Assembly (NCBI GenBank): GCA_008828725.1
Contig: MEHQ01000821.1
Location: 1 to 64,000 of the forward strand
Direction: 5' to 3'
DNA length: 64,000 bases
DNA from: Saccharina japonica
Lineage: Eukaryota > Sar > Phaeophyceae > Laminariales > Laminariaceae
Part shown: one piece after another, positions 34,722 through 45,150 of the stretch
Layout of the letters: every line of letters starts with the position of its first letter
Position numbering within the stretch: position 1 is the first letter of the stretch
Translations under genes and position numbers: made by a program
Notes under the pieces: model-generated
Told to the model about the DNA's origin: nothing
The model's input: the letters and a program-made list of their open reading frames with translations, nothing else
The model's database searches: none

Positions 34722-36354
34722 AGTGCCAGCTGGCAAGGGACCGCTGTGGCTGTGTGCGTGTGATTGTTTGTGGGGGTAGAGAGATCAATGACTATGACGC
34801 GCATGAATAGGAGTATTCCCACACGGCCAGGAGCGCCTTGGTATATAGTTTAGCATGGTGGTGTGGTTACGAGGGTCAGTGCCTACCGCCATTTTCGTCT
34901 CATCATATTTAGAAGCCCCCGTTCGTGGTTTGTGCGAGGGGTACGTCACCACAAGAGCTGACGGGTTGGAATGGTAAGTGTCTCGCGCAAGGTTGTAAGT
35001 GGGAACACAGACTTGAGACAACGGGCTCTACCCCTGCCTCACGCGGTCACGCGGCTTGTGTTTTTCGGCGCGCCACCCCGACTGGTGTCTTTCCTCAACG
35101 CGCTCTCTATATAGCGCCGAATCACAGCGCAGCCGTACTTGTAGCCGATATATTCTTGACAATTAACAGCAGTACCTGAAACAGATTAACGATCCACATA
35201 TTATCTTATCTCTCCGTTCTCCCAGCGCTGTTTTAGCGTTTGTTCTTTATATAGCTTTCTCGTGCCAGCCGGTCGTTGCGCAGTCTAAATCTTGTACTCG
35301 TAGTCGCAACCGGCGATTGGCGTTTCAACTTCCAGAGCGCTCTCACCCATACGGGCGGTAGGCCAGAATCGAAGGGAAAAAGCGGCGATGTCGGAATAGA
35401 CGCCAAAGGCCAAAGAGCGTGCAGTTGTAGGCGCATACATTACTCGGCTGTACATAACCGCGTTGAAAAAAGTGCAGCCTTCATTCACGGCCGGCAATTT
35501 ATAAGACTGCTGTTCGCGGTTCGCGACGGGTTACAGATATAGACCGAGAGACTGAAAAATATCAATGAGGCACATTATACGATGGCAGATAAGTTATCAT
35601 GCTATGCCTGGCTTTGCCACTGGCAGGTTTGAAAAAGCGCACGCAAGTCCATTCTCCACCTCAAGTGGAAGTTGCTGTCGCCGCGGGAGAGAGCGCACAC
35701 GCATGGGTTGACAGAGTGCTCTGTGCTCTGTCGCACACACCACAAATTCCCCTCTCGCCCACAAAGGAGGCGTGTCTGATGTATGTGTGTCGCGAGATAA
35801 ACGTCAAGAGGAAAGCGGAAAGCTGCAGAAAAGCACTGTCTTGATGTTAGCTTGGGCTGCGGTGTACTTGCCAAATCTGGGCATGCTCCTGTTTGCCTAC
35901 GAGCCCCGATCGCACATGCTTTCCGTCAGGGCAAACGTGATAACTGGGCCAACCAAGCAGTTGTTATTGTTGTTTTCTTCACATTAAACTATTGCTTCTA
36001 ACCCTACGACATCCAGCACCCCCCGCCGCCCCAAGGGTCCGTGCTGTGATTATTTTGCCTAGAGAGAAACAAGTTCCTTGGTCACAAAAAGGCATATAGG
36101 GAGTCCATAGAGGGAAAGCAGGCCGGGACTCTAGTCATCGCCATTTTCCTAGCCTGTCACACAAAAACAAGTACCCTCCTGCGTGTGTTGCACAAATAAC
36201 ACAAATACAAAACAGTTTAAGGCGAGAAGAGCTGCGAAACGGGAGTAAACCCTACCCTTGACAGCGGAGCTAAAAAAACACCCCCGGCGCGCGCTATTAG
36301 CGTTTGGTCGCATCGGCGCTCCCGTGTGAGTTATTCGACGTTAAGCATATCGCG
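34722..36354. other. Intergenic region between the convergent plastid-type and MAM33 genes
   Basis: No supportable gene. It should hold both 3' untranslated regions, repeat family B copy 1 (35978-36092), and the tandem array that follows at 36355. Confidence 0.6.
35978..36092 (+). repeat. Dispersed repeat family B, copy 1 (diverged)
   Basis: Shares CTTCACATTAA, GACATCCAGCAC and TCCTTGGTCACAAA, in the same order, with copies at 54.5, 55.7 and 62.2 kb. It lies between the convergent plastid-type and MAM33 genes. The class of element is unknown. Confidence 0.6.
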
Positions 36355-36926
36355 TGCGTACTTTAATCCAACTGCACGTACACGTGTAAACTACTGTAGT
36401 GCGCAGATCTTGCTTGCCGAAAGCGCACCCTCTAAGAGGTTTGGTCGCTCGAGCTTCGCCCTCCTGTAGAGACATGGTAACTGCGCCACGCCGCTGGGGC
36501 TCATGGCATCATTCTTGATGTCAAGAGAACGAGTACCCCTCCCCCCCCTGCGTACTTTAATCCAACTGCACGTACACGTGCAAACTAGTGCGCAGATCTT
36601 GCTTGCCGAAAGCGCACCCTCTAAGAGGTTTGGTCGCTCGAGCTTCGCCCTCCTGTAGAGACATGGTAACTGCGCCACGCCGCTGGGGCTCATGGCATCA
36701 TTCTTGATGTCAAGAGAACGAGTACCCCTCCCCCCCCTGCGTTACTTTAATCCAACTGCACGTACACGTGCAAACTAGTGCGCAGATCTTGCTTGCCGAA
36801 AGCGCACCCTCTAAGAGGTTTGGTCGCTCGAGCTTCGCCCTCCTGTAGAGACATGGTAACTGCGCCATGCCGCTGGGGCTCATGGCATCATTCTTGATGT
36901 CAAGAGAAAGAGTACCCCCCCCCCCC
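36355..36926. repeat. Triplicated 190-bp tandem array ending in poly(C)
   Basis: Three near-identical units start at about 36356, 36550 and 36739 (periods 194 and 189). Each runs from GCGTACTTTAATCC through CTCTAAGAGG and GCCGCTGGGGCTCATGGC to GAGTACCCC followed by a run of C. Units 2 and 3 differ at only a few bases. The array stops about 45 bases from the stop codon of the MAM33 gene, so it may lie in that gene's 3' untranslated region or terminator. The poly(C) end with GAGTAC is shared with the dispersed poly(C)-ended repeats at 4-19 kb. Confidence 0.95.
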
Positions 36927-36974
36927 GCCCACAAAACGCGCCGGCTTCTTCCACTTCGCTCGAAAGCTCACGGC

Positions 36975-39587
36975 CTACTTTACAAACGAATCGACCTCCT
37001 GCAACCAGTTCATGTATTCCGTCTGCTCCTTTTGGTCAGCATACATGCAGATGAACGCAGCCAGGTCCTCGTCGATATTGCGCGCCTTCAAGTAGTCGAG
37101 CATCTCATCCTGAATAATGTGATGGGCGTGAGAGGGGGGATTGCGCGGAGAGGTGTGTATTGTCAGCTCTTTCCTTTTTGTAATCAAAGTCACGCGTTAA
37201 CACTCGAAAAAAAATGATGCACGATTCTTGTAGGGGTAGAGGTCAATACGCATGAGTCACGCTGCCTAGGGCACCAAGCCAAGCGCACATTGGGAGACAC
37301 CAAATTACACAGAGCTCCAGCTCCAACAACGCACTTTCGGATACGACGGGTTTGGTTCATGCTGAGTTGTATGGTATGATACACCAGGTGCCGCTTGCGC
37401 CCATCTGTTTGTGCCACTGCAACCGTCGTACATACCGGAACCAAAAACAAGGCATGGAGCTACGCTTCGGCCACCTCCTATTCACCGCTATGTAGAGCTT
37501 CTACTGGCATTGGTCTGTTCGCGGCGAACCCAAGAATACAACACTGCGGGTCTCTCCTTTGGCCGTCTTTCGTCGACCGCCACTGTAGCTCCGGCTATGG
37601 ACACACGAACACCCAGGTAGCAGAACAACTCATAACCATCCCGAAACACAGGCGGCACATCAGTACAAGAGAACAAGCAATGGGACGGTTGAACTCGAGC
37701 ACGTTTTATCGGACTGCTCACCTGCAAATCCGGGTCTAGCTCGTGGAAAGCAGGACCTCTGTAAAGAGACGAGTCCCACTCTACATTTGCCGGGTTGACG
37801 CGAATGCCCGACACGGAGATCTGGCTCGTGGCTGTTCCCGTCAACGTCATCTTCTTCGCCCCCTTGGTGATAGATGCAGTGAAGCGGTAGCCTGCAGGGC
37901 GGGCCGTTTTCAATCCAGTCGAGGGAAATTGATCGCGTCAAAATCGTAATATCAAACCGAGTGGCACCGGCTTACCAGCTGCCAGGTATCGTACTCGAGC
38001 TACAGCCGCGGCTGTGTACCTGGTCAACACATCTTGGAAACAACTTATGCGTACGTATTACGACGGTAGTAAAATAGCCCATGAGCACACGATGATACCC
38101 ACCCCCCCCAAAGTGCATCTCGCCGTTTCTTACCAGGGCCAATCATGTCTTCCTCGTCCTCTTCGTCGCCGCCCTCCCCGTCCGCCTGTTGCAACGCCTG
38201 TCCAGGCTCCTGGTCAGATTCGTCTTCCAGATCGTCCTGCCACCCGTCTTCCCCGTCCCCCTCTACGTCGCAATCAAACTCAATCGCCACCTGCGCCGAT
38301 GTCGAAGCCACGCAGCAAAAGAAACAAGCCGGCCGAGAATTCCAGACGTCATGAGATCGGAATGGGATTTCTTGAAACGAGGCGTGGCTGTCCCCTATCG
38401 GGGCAAAAGTTTCCGCGCAAAGGGGTAAACTGATTATTCCGACCACCCCCCAGCAGAGAGAGCCCTTCGTCGTCCACCCTTCTCAACGCCTCCAAATTCG
38501 TGCAAAACTACTGATGTTACACAGCACCAGTAGTCAGGAGGCTAGGACTCAGGATGACATCTCAAGTTTCAAGACACTTCGCGACAAAAAATATGAAAAT
38601 TATGCTCTGAGCTCACTTCTACGCGTAAGGCTCAAGGCTCGGGAACTCGGTAGGGACATCGTGGACATGTATGCACCTTTTCGTCGCCGACGCCGGGCCC
38701 GAACAGACGCACCACCGACACCCCCGGCTCGTCCTTGATGCTGATCCCTTTCTTCTTCAAATCCTTGATCATTGACGTTACCTCTGTGGCGATTGCAACA
38801 ATGAAACGAACGACGAGAGATGGGGGGGCGAACTGTCTTGAGTTACAGGGTTCGGCTTATATGACGTATATACCAACGTACCCCCCACGGGCAGTTATCG
38901 CAAGAAGGACTATGATAGAGCATAATAGGACGGCTGCTGCTGCTGTCGAAACGTCGTATTAATAACCGTTCTTCCAGGATTCAAGGGCGGCCAGGCCAGT
39001 ACAGGCCAGTACGTGAAATATCGCCATGAAAAAAATATGAGCTTGCATCCGATTTTGACTGGGTGCCCAGAGCCATGACACCGTTCCTCGACGACGTCAT
39101 ATCATATGTATACCATTTAACTATCAAATAACTGAACATGTCGTCCTCTGTGCTTGTACTGAATGCATTTGGTCGGAGTATCTATGATACGTATGGCAGG
39201 CAGTGCCTCTGCTGTATCGGTTGTCATCCGGGATCCACGGTTGTGGACCACACGTGATTTGAATATCAAAACCCTACCACCAAAGAAAGCCTGTCAGACA
39301 CCGACTTTTACCATACATTAGGTGCCGGTACGGACGAGGAGATGCAACCTTCTAATACTGCACTCAGTAGGTTCTAATCACCCACCAACGCGTTTCTCAC
39401 CTTCATCAAGTGCAACGAGCTTTTCTTCTTCAATCTCAGCCCGGAGGACCTTGCTCAGGCTGCTGGCGCATCGCAAGTTCTTAGGCAGAGCAGCAGCGGT
39501 AGCAGTCGGGGAGGACACAATCGTGGTTGCTCTACGAATGAGCCCCGCCGAGGGTCGCACCGCGGCACGAGCGAGGTTCGATAACAT
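36975..39587 (-). CDS. MAM33: p32/gC1qBP/MAM33 family mitochondrial matrix protein, complete
   Basis: The family forms doughnut-shaped acidic trimers in the mitochondrial matrix and supports mitochondrial translation and respiration. Five exons join in phase: 39401-39587 (ATG), 38677-38783, 38134-38290, 37722-37891 and 36975-37109 (stop), giving 251 residues, the usual length. The N-terminus (MLSNLARAAVRPSAGLIRRA) is rich in Arg, Ala and Ser without acids, a typical mitochondrial presequence. Then follow LRAEIEEEKLVAL, the core GISIKDEPGVSVVRL, VAIEFDCDVE, a long acidic loop (about 105-150), YRGPAFHELDPDLQ and the end helix DEMLDYLKARNIDEDLAAF with YMNWLQEVDSFVK. These match the conserved family strands and the C-terminal helix closely. 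It is divergent from the metallophosphoesterase gene, with 272 bp between start codons, and convergent with the plastid-type gene. Confidence 0.93.
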
Positions 39588-39859
39588 TGCTTCCGTTTGA
39601 GCAGCGATACGTATATGAGATTCCTCTGCTGAGGTGTGGTAGAGCTAGAGTGGGGCTGCTGTTGGCCTGGGGTCTGTACTGAGGCTGTGTGCGCTGCGCG
39701 AAATAGTGGCCGAAACATCCCCGGTAAAATAACGCGCGGTACATACTTTGAAACCCCCTGTTACTCGTGGTTGATGTTTTTTGTTTTTTGTACCCTCGCT
39801 CCCCTCGTCCCTCGTACCTGTCCGTTCCAGCACCCACGTGCTTCAAGCACGAGTAAGTT
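39588..39859. promoter_or_regulatory. Short divergent intergenic region, probable bidirectional promoter
   Basis: Only 272 bases separate the start codons of MAM33 (39587, minus) and the metallophosphoesterase gene (39860, plus). No TATA box is obvious. The call rests on gene arrangement. It depends on the first phosphoesterase exon being right, which is itself a moderate call. Confidence 0.45.
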
Positions 39860-42800
39860 ATGAGGGGATCGAGGAGTCGAGAAGCCAATCGATTCGGTGC
39901 CGGTGAGGCCAGGCCACGGAGCAGAAGTTTTGATCCGCCAAATAGTCACCATCAGTATCGAAGCCATGTAGCAAGTTCACCAGGCAGCAGCCTCCGAAGC
40001 AGAACTCGAGTCGAAGGGAGGCAGCTGCCTCAGACAGGGGAGGAGCAGCCAGCCGTATCGTCGGACGGATCAACCATCTTTGCCTTGAGTGAGTCATGAA
40101 CAGAGTGGTGGTGTATGGGGCAAAGCTCAGTATGGCTCAATGCATTGTTCCTCAGGTACTGCTTGCAATGAGATTCTCGAGTGTTTTAGGTTCAGGCAAC
40201 TGCTGCTGCTGTACTCGATGAAATGAAAAGTTCAAGCTTCTCATCAAACATGTTTTCTGTTTCTTCTTGTGGCACGTGCTGGTGTCTTTTCTGTCTTGTC
40301 TCGTGTTTGCATGACCTGAGGCAAGGATATTACATCATAGCTGACGTCGACTATGCTCCATGGGCACACCAGTGCAGAGAGCAGTTGCTGCCTTAGATCA
40401 AATAACAAATATAGCCGGTGTGGGCGGTGTGTATAGGTGCTCACGACGAAGAGGACAAAACCGCTCCGTATTATCCAGCGTACGTATGTATACATCAGTT
40501 GTACTCGTAGACACAAGTCAAAACGGTTAAAGTACGCTGGGCTGCTGTGGGTATGCCTCAACAGCTGAGGAGTAGTTACAGGCGCCGACTTGCCTTGATA
40601 CCTTTGTTGCTCGCGGATAGGTTTGAATGAGAGCTCGCATTTATATCATACGACATACCTGGTATGACATACTCGTACTCGCATCGTACATATGGTACGT
40701 GGAGCTCTGTGCGCTGTGACCCTGATATGTTATCGCCCTATCGCCATTCCTAACGAACAAAAACACACACGATTCATGAAGTTTTTGTCATGAAACGTAA
40801 TTTTTAATGTCATGATTCACGAAAAAAAACTCACGAATCATGACGCCAATTGTCTTAGGGCCGGTCCTAACGAGGCGTAGTCTGGCATCTTGTACCGGGT
40901 GTCAGGCATGAACTCAGCGTTAGTATATACCAGGTTCCTAGTTACGAGGGCAGAGATATGCCAGGTAGCGCATGCATGGAGCTAAAGAGACATTTGTCAG
41001 CACAGCAATAGCACAGCACATGTACTGTAACTACAGTACGCAACTACTAACTATACGTCCACGATTGGGTTTTGTTTCAAGCCGCCTGCCGCCTATAGCC
41101 TGCACGAGTTTCGAGGTTTTTACAATGACCCTCGCGCGTCGACGTTTTTCACAGGAGCGCCAGACGTGGTTTGCTCCGGCGACAAGTCACGAGGGCGAAA
41201 GCTGAGGGTGGTCTGCTTGTCCGACACACACGGAAAGCACCACGCCTTGCGGCACACCATACCTGGTAAGTGCCCATGCACGATCCGCAAGGACCCCTAT
41301 TGTGGGTAGACCATGTGCGACTTGGACAGAGTAAACCTTAACCTTCTATACTCGTGGCCAGAACTCTTGCAACAACACTGCTCGTTCGTTGGGGAAGTGA
41401 CACCCTGTTGCACTCTGGAGTTGTCTGGACGGGTGAGAAATTGGCCGGGAAGCCACCCGCTCTTTTCCTCGACCCGTACTCTTGGCGCGTTACCTCACCC
41501 TGGTCCCGTTACTTCGTTTTGCCCTGATGCCACCCTTCCTGTTCGGTGCAACGTCTTCATTCGTTCTACCGCTCCCGACCACCCCTGTTGCGACTCCTAC
41601 AGTAATCGCGATCCGTTCTCTTCGTGAGCCGCGCCGTTCTACCAATACTTCGTAGAATCGGCCGCAATCTCATGCACCATCAAACAGATCAAACGCCTTA
41701 CCTTTTCACACTCAAAAGTTGCCACGTGTCTCACCCCCTGTTCTCCTTTGTGGCTTCTGGTTTCAAAATCGTTTTTTTTTTTTTTCTCGCAGACGGGGAC
41801 ATCCTGATCCACTGCGGAGATTTTTCCACGAAGCTCCACCAGCGCGACTTCGAAGCAACGGTAGAAGACTTTGATCGGTTTTTAGGCTCCTTAGGGCATC
41901 GACACAAGGTAACTATCCGTCGGTGCAGCCTCCTACGCCGCTGTATTGGGAGGGGGGGGGGGGGGGGGGCTTGATTATGGCGTTTTTGGGCCGATTCCAG
42001 TGTGCTCGGTTAGAGGGACCGTACATTTAAGACCCTCCTGCCTCAGAAGAAGGCCGTGTCATCTCTTACCCTCGTCCCTTCCCTGCACGCAACCCAAGCA
42101 CGCGAAGCCCTCAAGCACGCGGGGCTTGCTCCTGCGGCCACCGTGTTGATGCTGCATGCCGTTGTATCCCCTCTCCGCTGTTCACGCCATGCCCTGCTTA
42201 CCACGCGTGGCACCTCAGCTCGTCATCGCCGGCAACCACGAGATCGCGTTTAACTCCTACTCAAGAGAGCAGATACAACGCCGTTTAAGGTGACCAATCA
42301 GTCTTGCACGCCCGTGGTCACGGCGGCAGAATTCATCCCCATTTAACCAAAAAAAACATGGCGCCAACCCACCATCCACGACGGGAATGTTTTTGCCCCC
42401 TGCCAATTCGCGCTTCTGGGTGGTCTTAAGGTGGCGAGCCACAACGAAAAACGCATGTGCACACCAGCATGTACAGTTAGTCGTTACATTCCATGGGCGG
42501 GGCGGGCGCTTCCACTCCTATAGTCTGGTTGTCGCGTCCTTCGCTCATGTGGCCCACAGGATAGACTTGTGTTCTTCTTGCTGAAGCAAGTCGCGTACCG
42601 CGGTTGATGCACTGTTTTTGGTTCTTAAGGCCGATTCCAGGCTCCCGCTACCGACGCCTTCATGAGATCGATTGGTTACAGTTGCTGTTCTCTAGTGAGA
42701 TTTGAGGCGACTCTTGCCAACAAAAAAGGGGTTGAATGTTACAAGTACGGACACGGAATCACAGGTTGATCGTGTTGTGTGATTCATCTGCCGAGAGGTT

Positions 42801-45150
42801 GCGGTGTGGGCCGGCATATTCTGGTAGTAACCTGCCGCGAGGTTGTGACTCGGGCCGGCAAGCATGTGGTGTATCGTGGCAGTACGTAGCCTGCACGAAG
42901 AACAGCGTTATAGTTCACCACCTAAGATGGAAGGCGTGTTTTGCCTCCCCGTCGCGCGTTGGGGCGGTCCTGGGCAGCTGTGTCCTACGCCCCTGTAGAT
43001 GCTCTCTGTTAAGCCTCCCTGCTTTCGCGTGCGCTCGCCTCCTCTCTCGCCCGCAGCAACGCTACTTATCTTGAAGATTCTGGCGTGACCGTCGAGGGGC
43101 TCAAGTTCTACGGGACTCCGTGGACAAACTCTTCCCACATGGTGAGTTGCTCCCGAGCTCTTGGCCCGTCCGAAGAGAGTTGCGAGTTCGTCATCGGTCG
43201 CGATGGGCCCATTTCCGGGCAAGGCGTTGCAGCAAGATTTTTTTGTGGTTCGTATCGTGATGCGGTGTGTTGAATTTTGCTTGGCTACCTCCCACGGTAG
43301 GCTACCATGCGGTTCGAGAGACTTTTTCGCTTCCTTGGGCTCGATGGCACGAAATCCACCGCAACAGTGGCAGCAGAAAACAGGAAGGGGTCTGGCATAA
43401 CCCTTGTGGGCGCGAGAAATGTGGGTGTGCTTGGGATTGAGGTATTTGCCCCAGGGAAGGGAGAAGCGCCTACGATTATTTCAACCAACTAAAATTATCT
43501 AGGAAAGGTCGTGACCTCCCAGAGTCATGGCTTCAGACCTTTGTCATGCCATTTGATGAAGTCTCGGTCGTGGGCTGAGCGTCATTGCCGCCCCCCTAAC
43601 TGGTGGATAGAAGCACGAGATCAGAGGACGGAATGGCGTGAGCGATTACCCTCGTCTCGTCCTCATGACGAGGGGAAACAACGCTTTTTGAACCGCAAGG
43701 CTGAATCAGACCCCAGCGTTAGTTGTACACGAACTTCGACGCCGATGCCAAGTTTGTCCGGCATTTATTTCTTGTCTATTGTCGTTTCCCGGACGGTGAA
43801 TGATCATCATACCATCAAACTTCTCCCCGTTCAATCGACACCCGTCAGGGATTCAGCTGCAGGGGGGTGGACCTAGAAGGTGTCTGGTCGGCGATACCGG
43901 AGGAGGTGGACATTCTGCTGACCCATATGCCGCCCTACAACAGGCTTGACCTCGCTTTCGATCCTGGCAGCACAGCGAAGGATAACCCTTGCCCGGTGTG
44001 CGGGAAAACACATCGAAGGTACGAGCATGGGTTGCCTAAATAGTGTCCGAGTGGAATGGCGCGTGGACTCGCTGGTCGTTCCGTATCACGACGGCGCCGG
44101 TCACAGCCTTGCCGGTGAAAAACTTGCGTATGACTGACCCCCCCCCCCCACCAGTTCGTTCTGCTGGTTGTGCTCATGGTCGCTGTGTTGATTTCCTCCT
44201 GGTGACAGTGCGCTCGGCTAGCATACGATGAAATATATAAAACTGAGTGCGCTTATTTACTATTAATAGTAGACCCTTGGTATCGTGTTCTTCGACCTTA
44301 CCTGATATGTTTCCGTTTTTTTGTCTCTCTCACTTGTGTCTAAAACGTCATGTTTCCCTTATGTTTGTGATCGCGCGCCCTCGTATTTTTCGATGGCGTT
44401 CTCTTGGTGTGTGCTGGTGTGCTGCGTAGCTTTGCGCACTGGGGGAGCTGGAGCCTTACGGACCGCGTGACATTACTGAAGCCGAAGGTGTGACAAGGAT
44501 AAGGACATCAAGGACGACTCCTATCCACGCAGCGTTTTTTGTTGCGTACAGTTAGTTCAAAAGAGAGAGGTAGCACTCGACCCGGCCTTAACAGTTGATG
44601 TAAGGGTCAGGGCAGCGCGACTCTTTTCTGACCCTCCTCTCGTTTTTTTTTTCGCGGTTGCTAGTTTACGGCATCGTTCCCCACTTTGTTTTTAAACCAT
44701 GGCTGAGGTCTCCACAACAATGAAACGGTCGGCTGTCCGATTCGTGCTTTGCTCATGTTGGTGAGAAGCGTTAGGGTAGATTCAGCTCACGGCACCGTTT
44801 CACCATGCCCCTCGTCAGCGGTTGCCGGTCCCTTTGCGAGATTAGATGCACGCGTCGGTAAGTCTGATCCCCCGTGTAAAATTTGGGTTGTGGTCAGTCA
44901 GCTGTTGCGTCCATGGCCCATGGTAGTCCTCCATCAGTGACCCATTTTTTTGTTGTTGGTCGTGAAAGGCAGTCCGCTTTTTTTAGTTGCAGCTCGTTTG
45001 TTGTTCCGCTCTTTTTCTTGTTCCCTCCAGGTTCACGTTTTCGGACACGTGCACAACTCCCATGGCATCGTGAGGGGGGACGGCACCGTGTTCATAAATG
45101 CCGCCCAGGACGAGAACCCTCAGCCTATTTTCTTCGACATTTGGGTGTGA
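39860..45150 (+). CDS. Calcineurin-like metallophosphoesterase, MPPED1/MPPED2-like, complete
   Basis: This is a binuclear-metal phosphoesterase (phosphodiesterase activity is known for MPPED relatives; the substrate here is unknown). Eight exons join in phase: 39860-40088, 41155-41265, 41793-41908, 42219-42289, 43057-43141, 43849-44018, 44430-44487 and 45031-45150, giving 319 residues. All metal-binding blocks are present: SDTHG (99-103), CGDF (121-124), GNHE (157-160), LLTHMPP (227-233) and FGHVH (284-288). YLEDSGVTVEGLKFYGTPWT and the C-terminal VFINAAQ are diagnostic of the MPPED subgroup. A Cys pair, NPCPVCGKTH, stands where metazoan members have the loop between the TH and GHVH motifs. 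Exon 1 (76 residues, Ser/Arg-rich, unlike the family) was chosen because it offers an ATG and a phase-1 donor GA|GTGAGT; it is less certain than the rest. The acceptor at 43848 was preferred because it alone keeps the frame. Confidence 0.9.

Noticed and set aside
43307-43492. A 61-codon frame between phosphoesterase exons
   Set aside because: The acceptor at 43848 joins the flanking conserved exons in phase, so this stretch is intronic.
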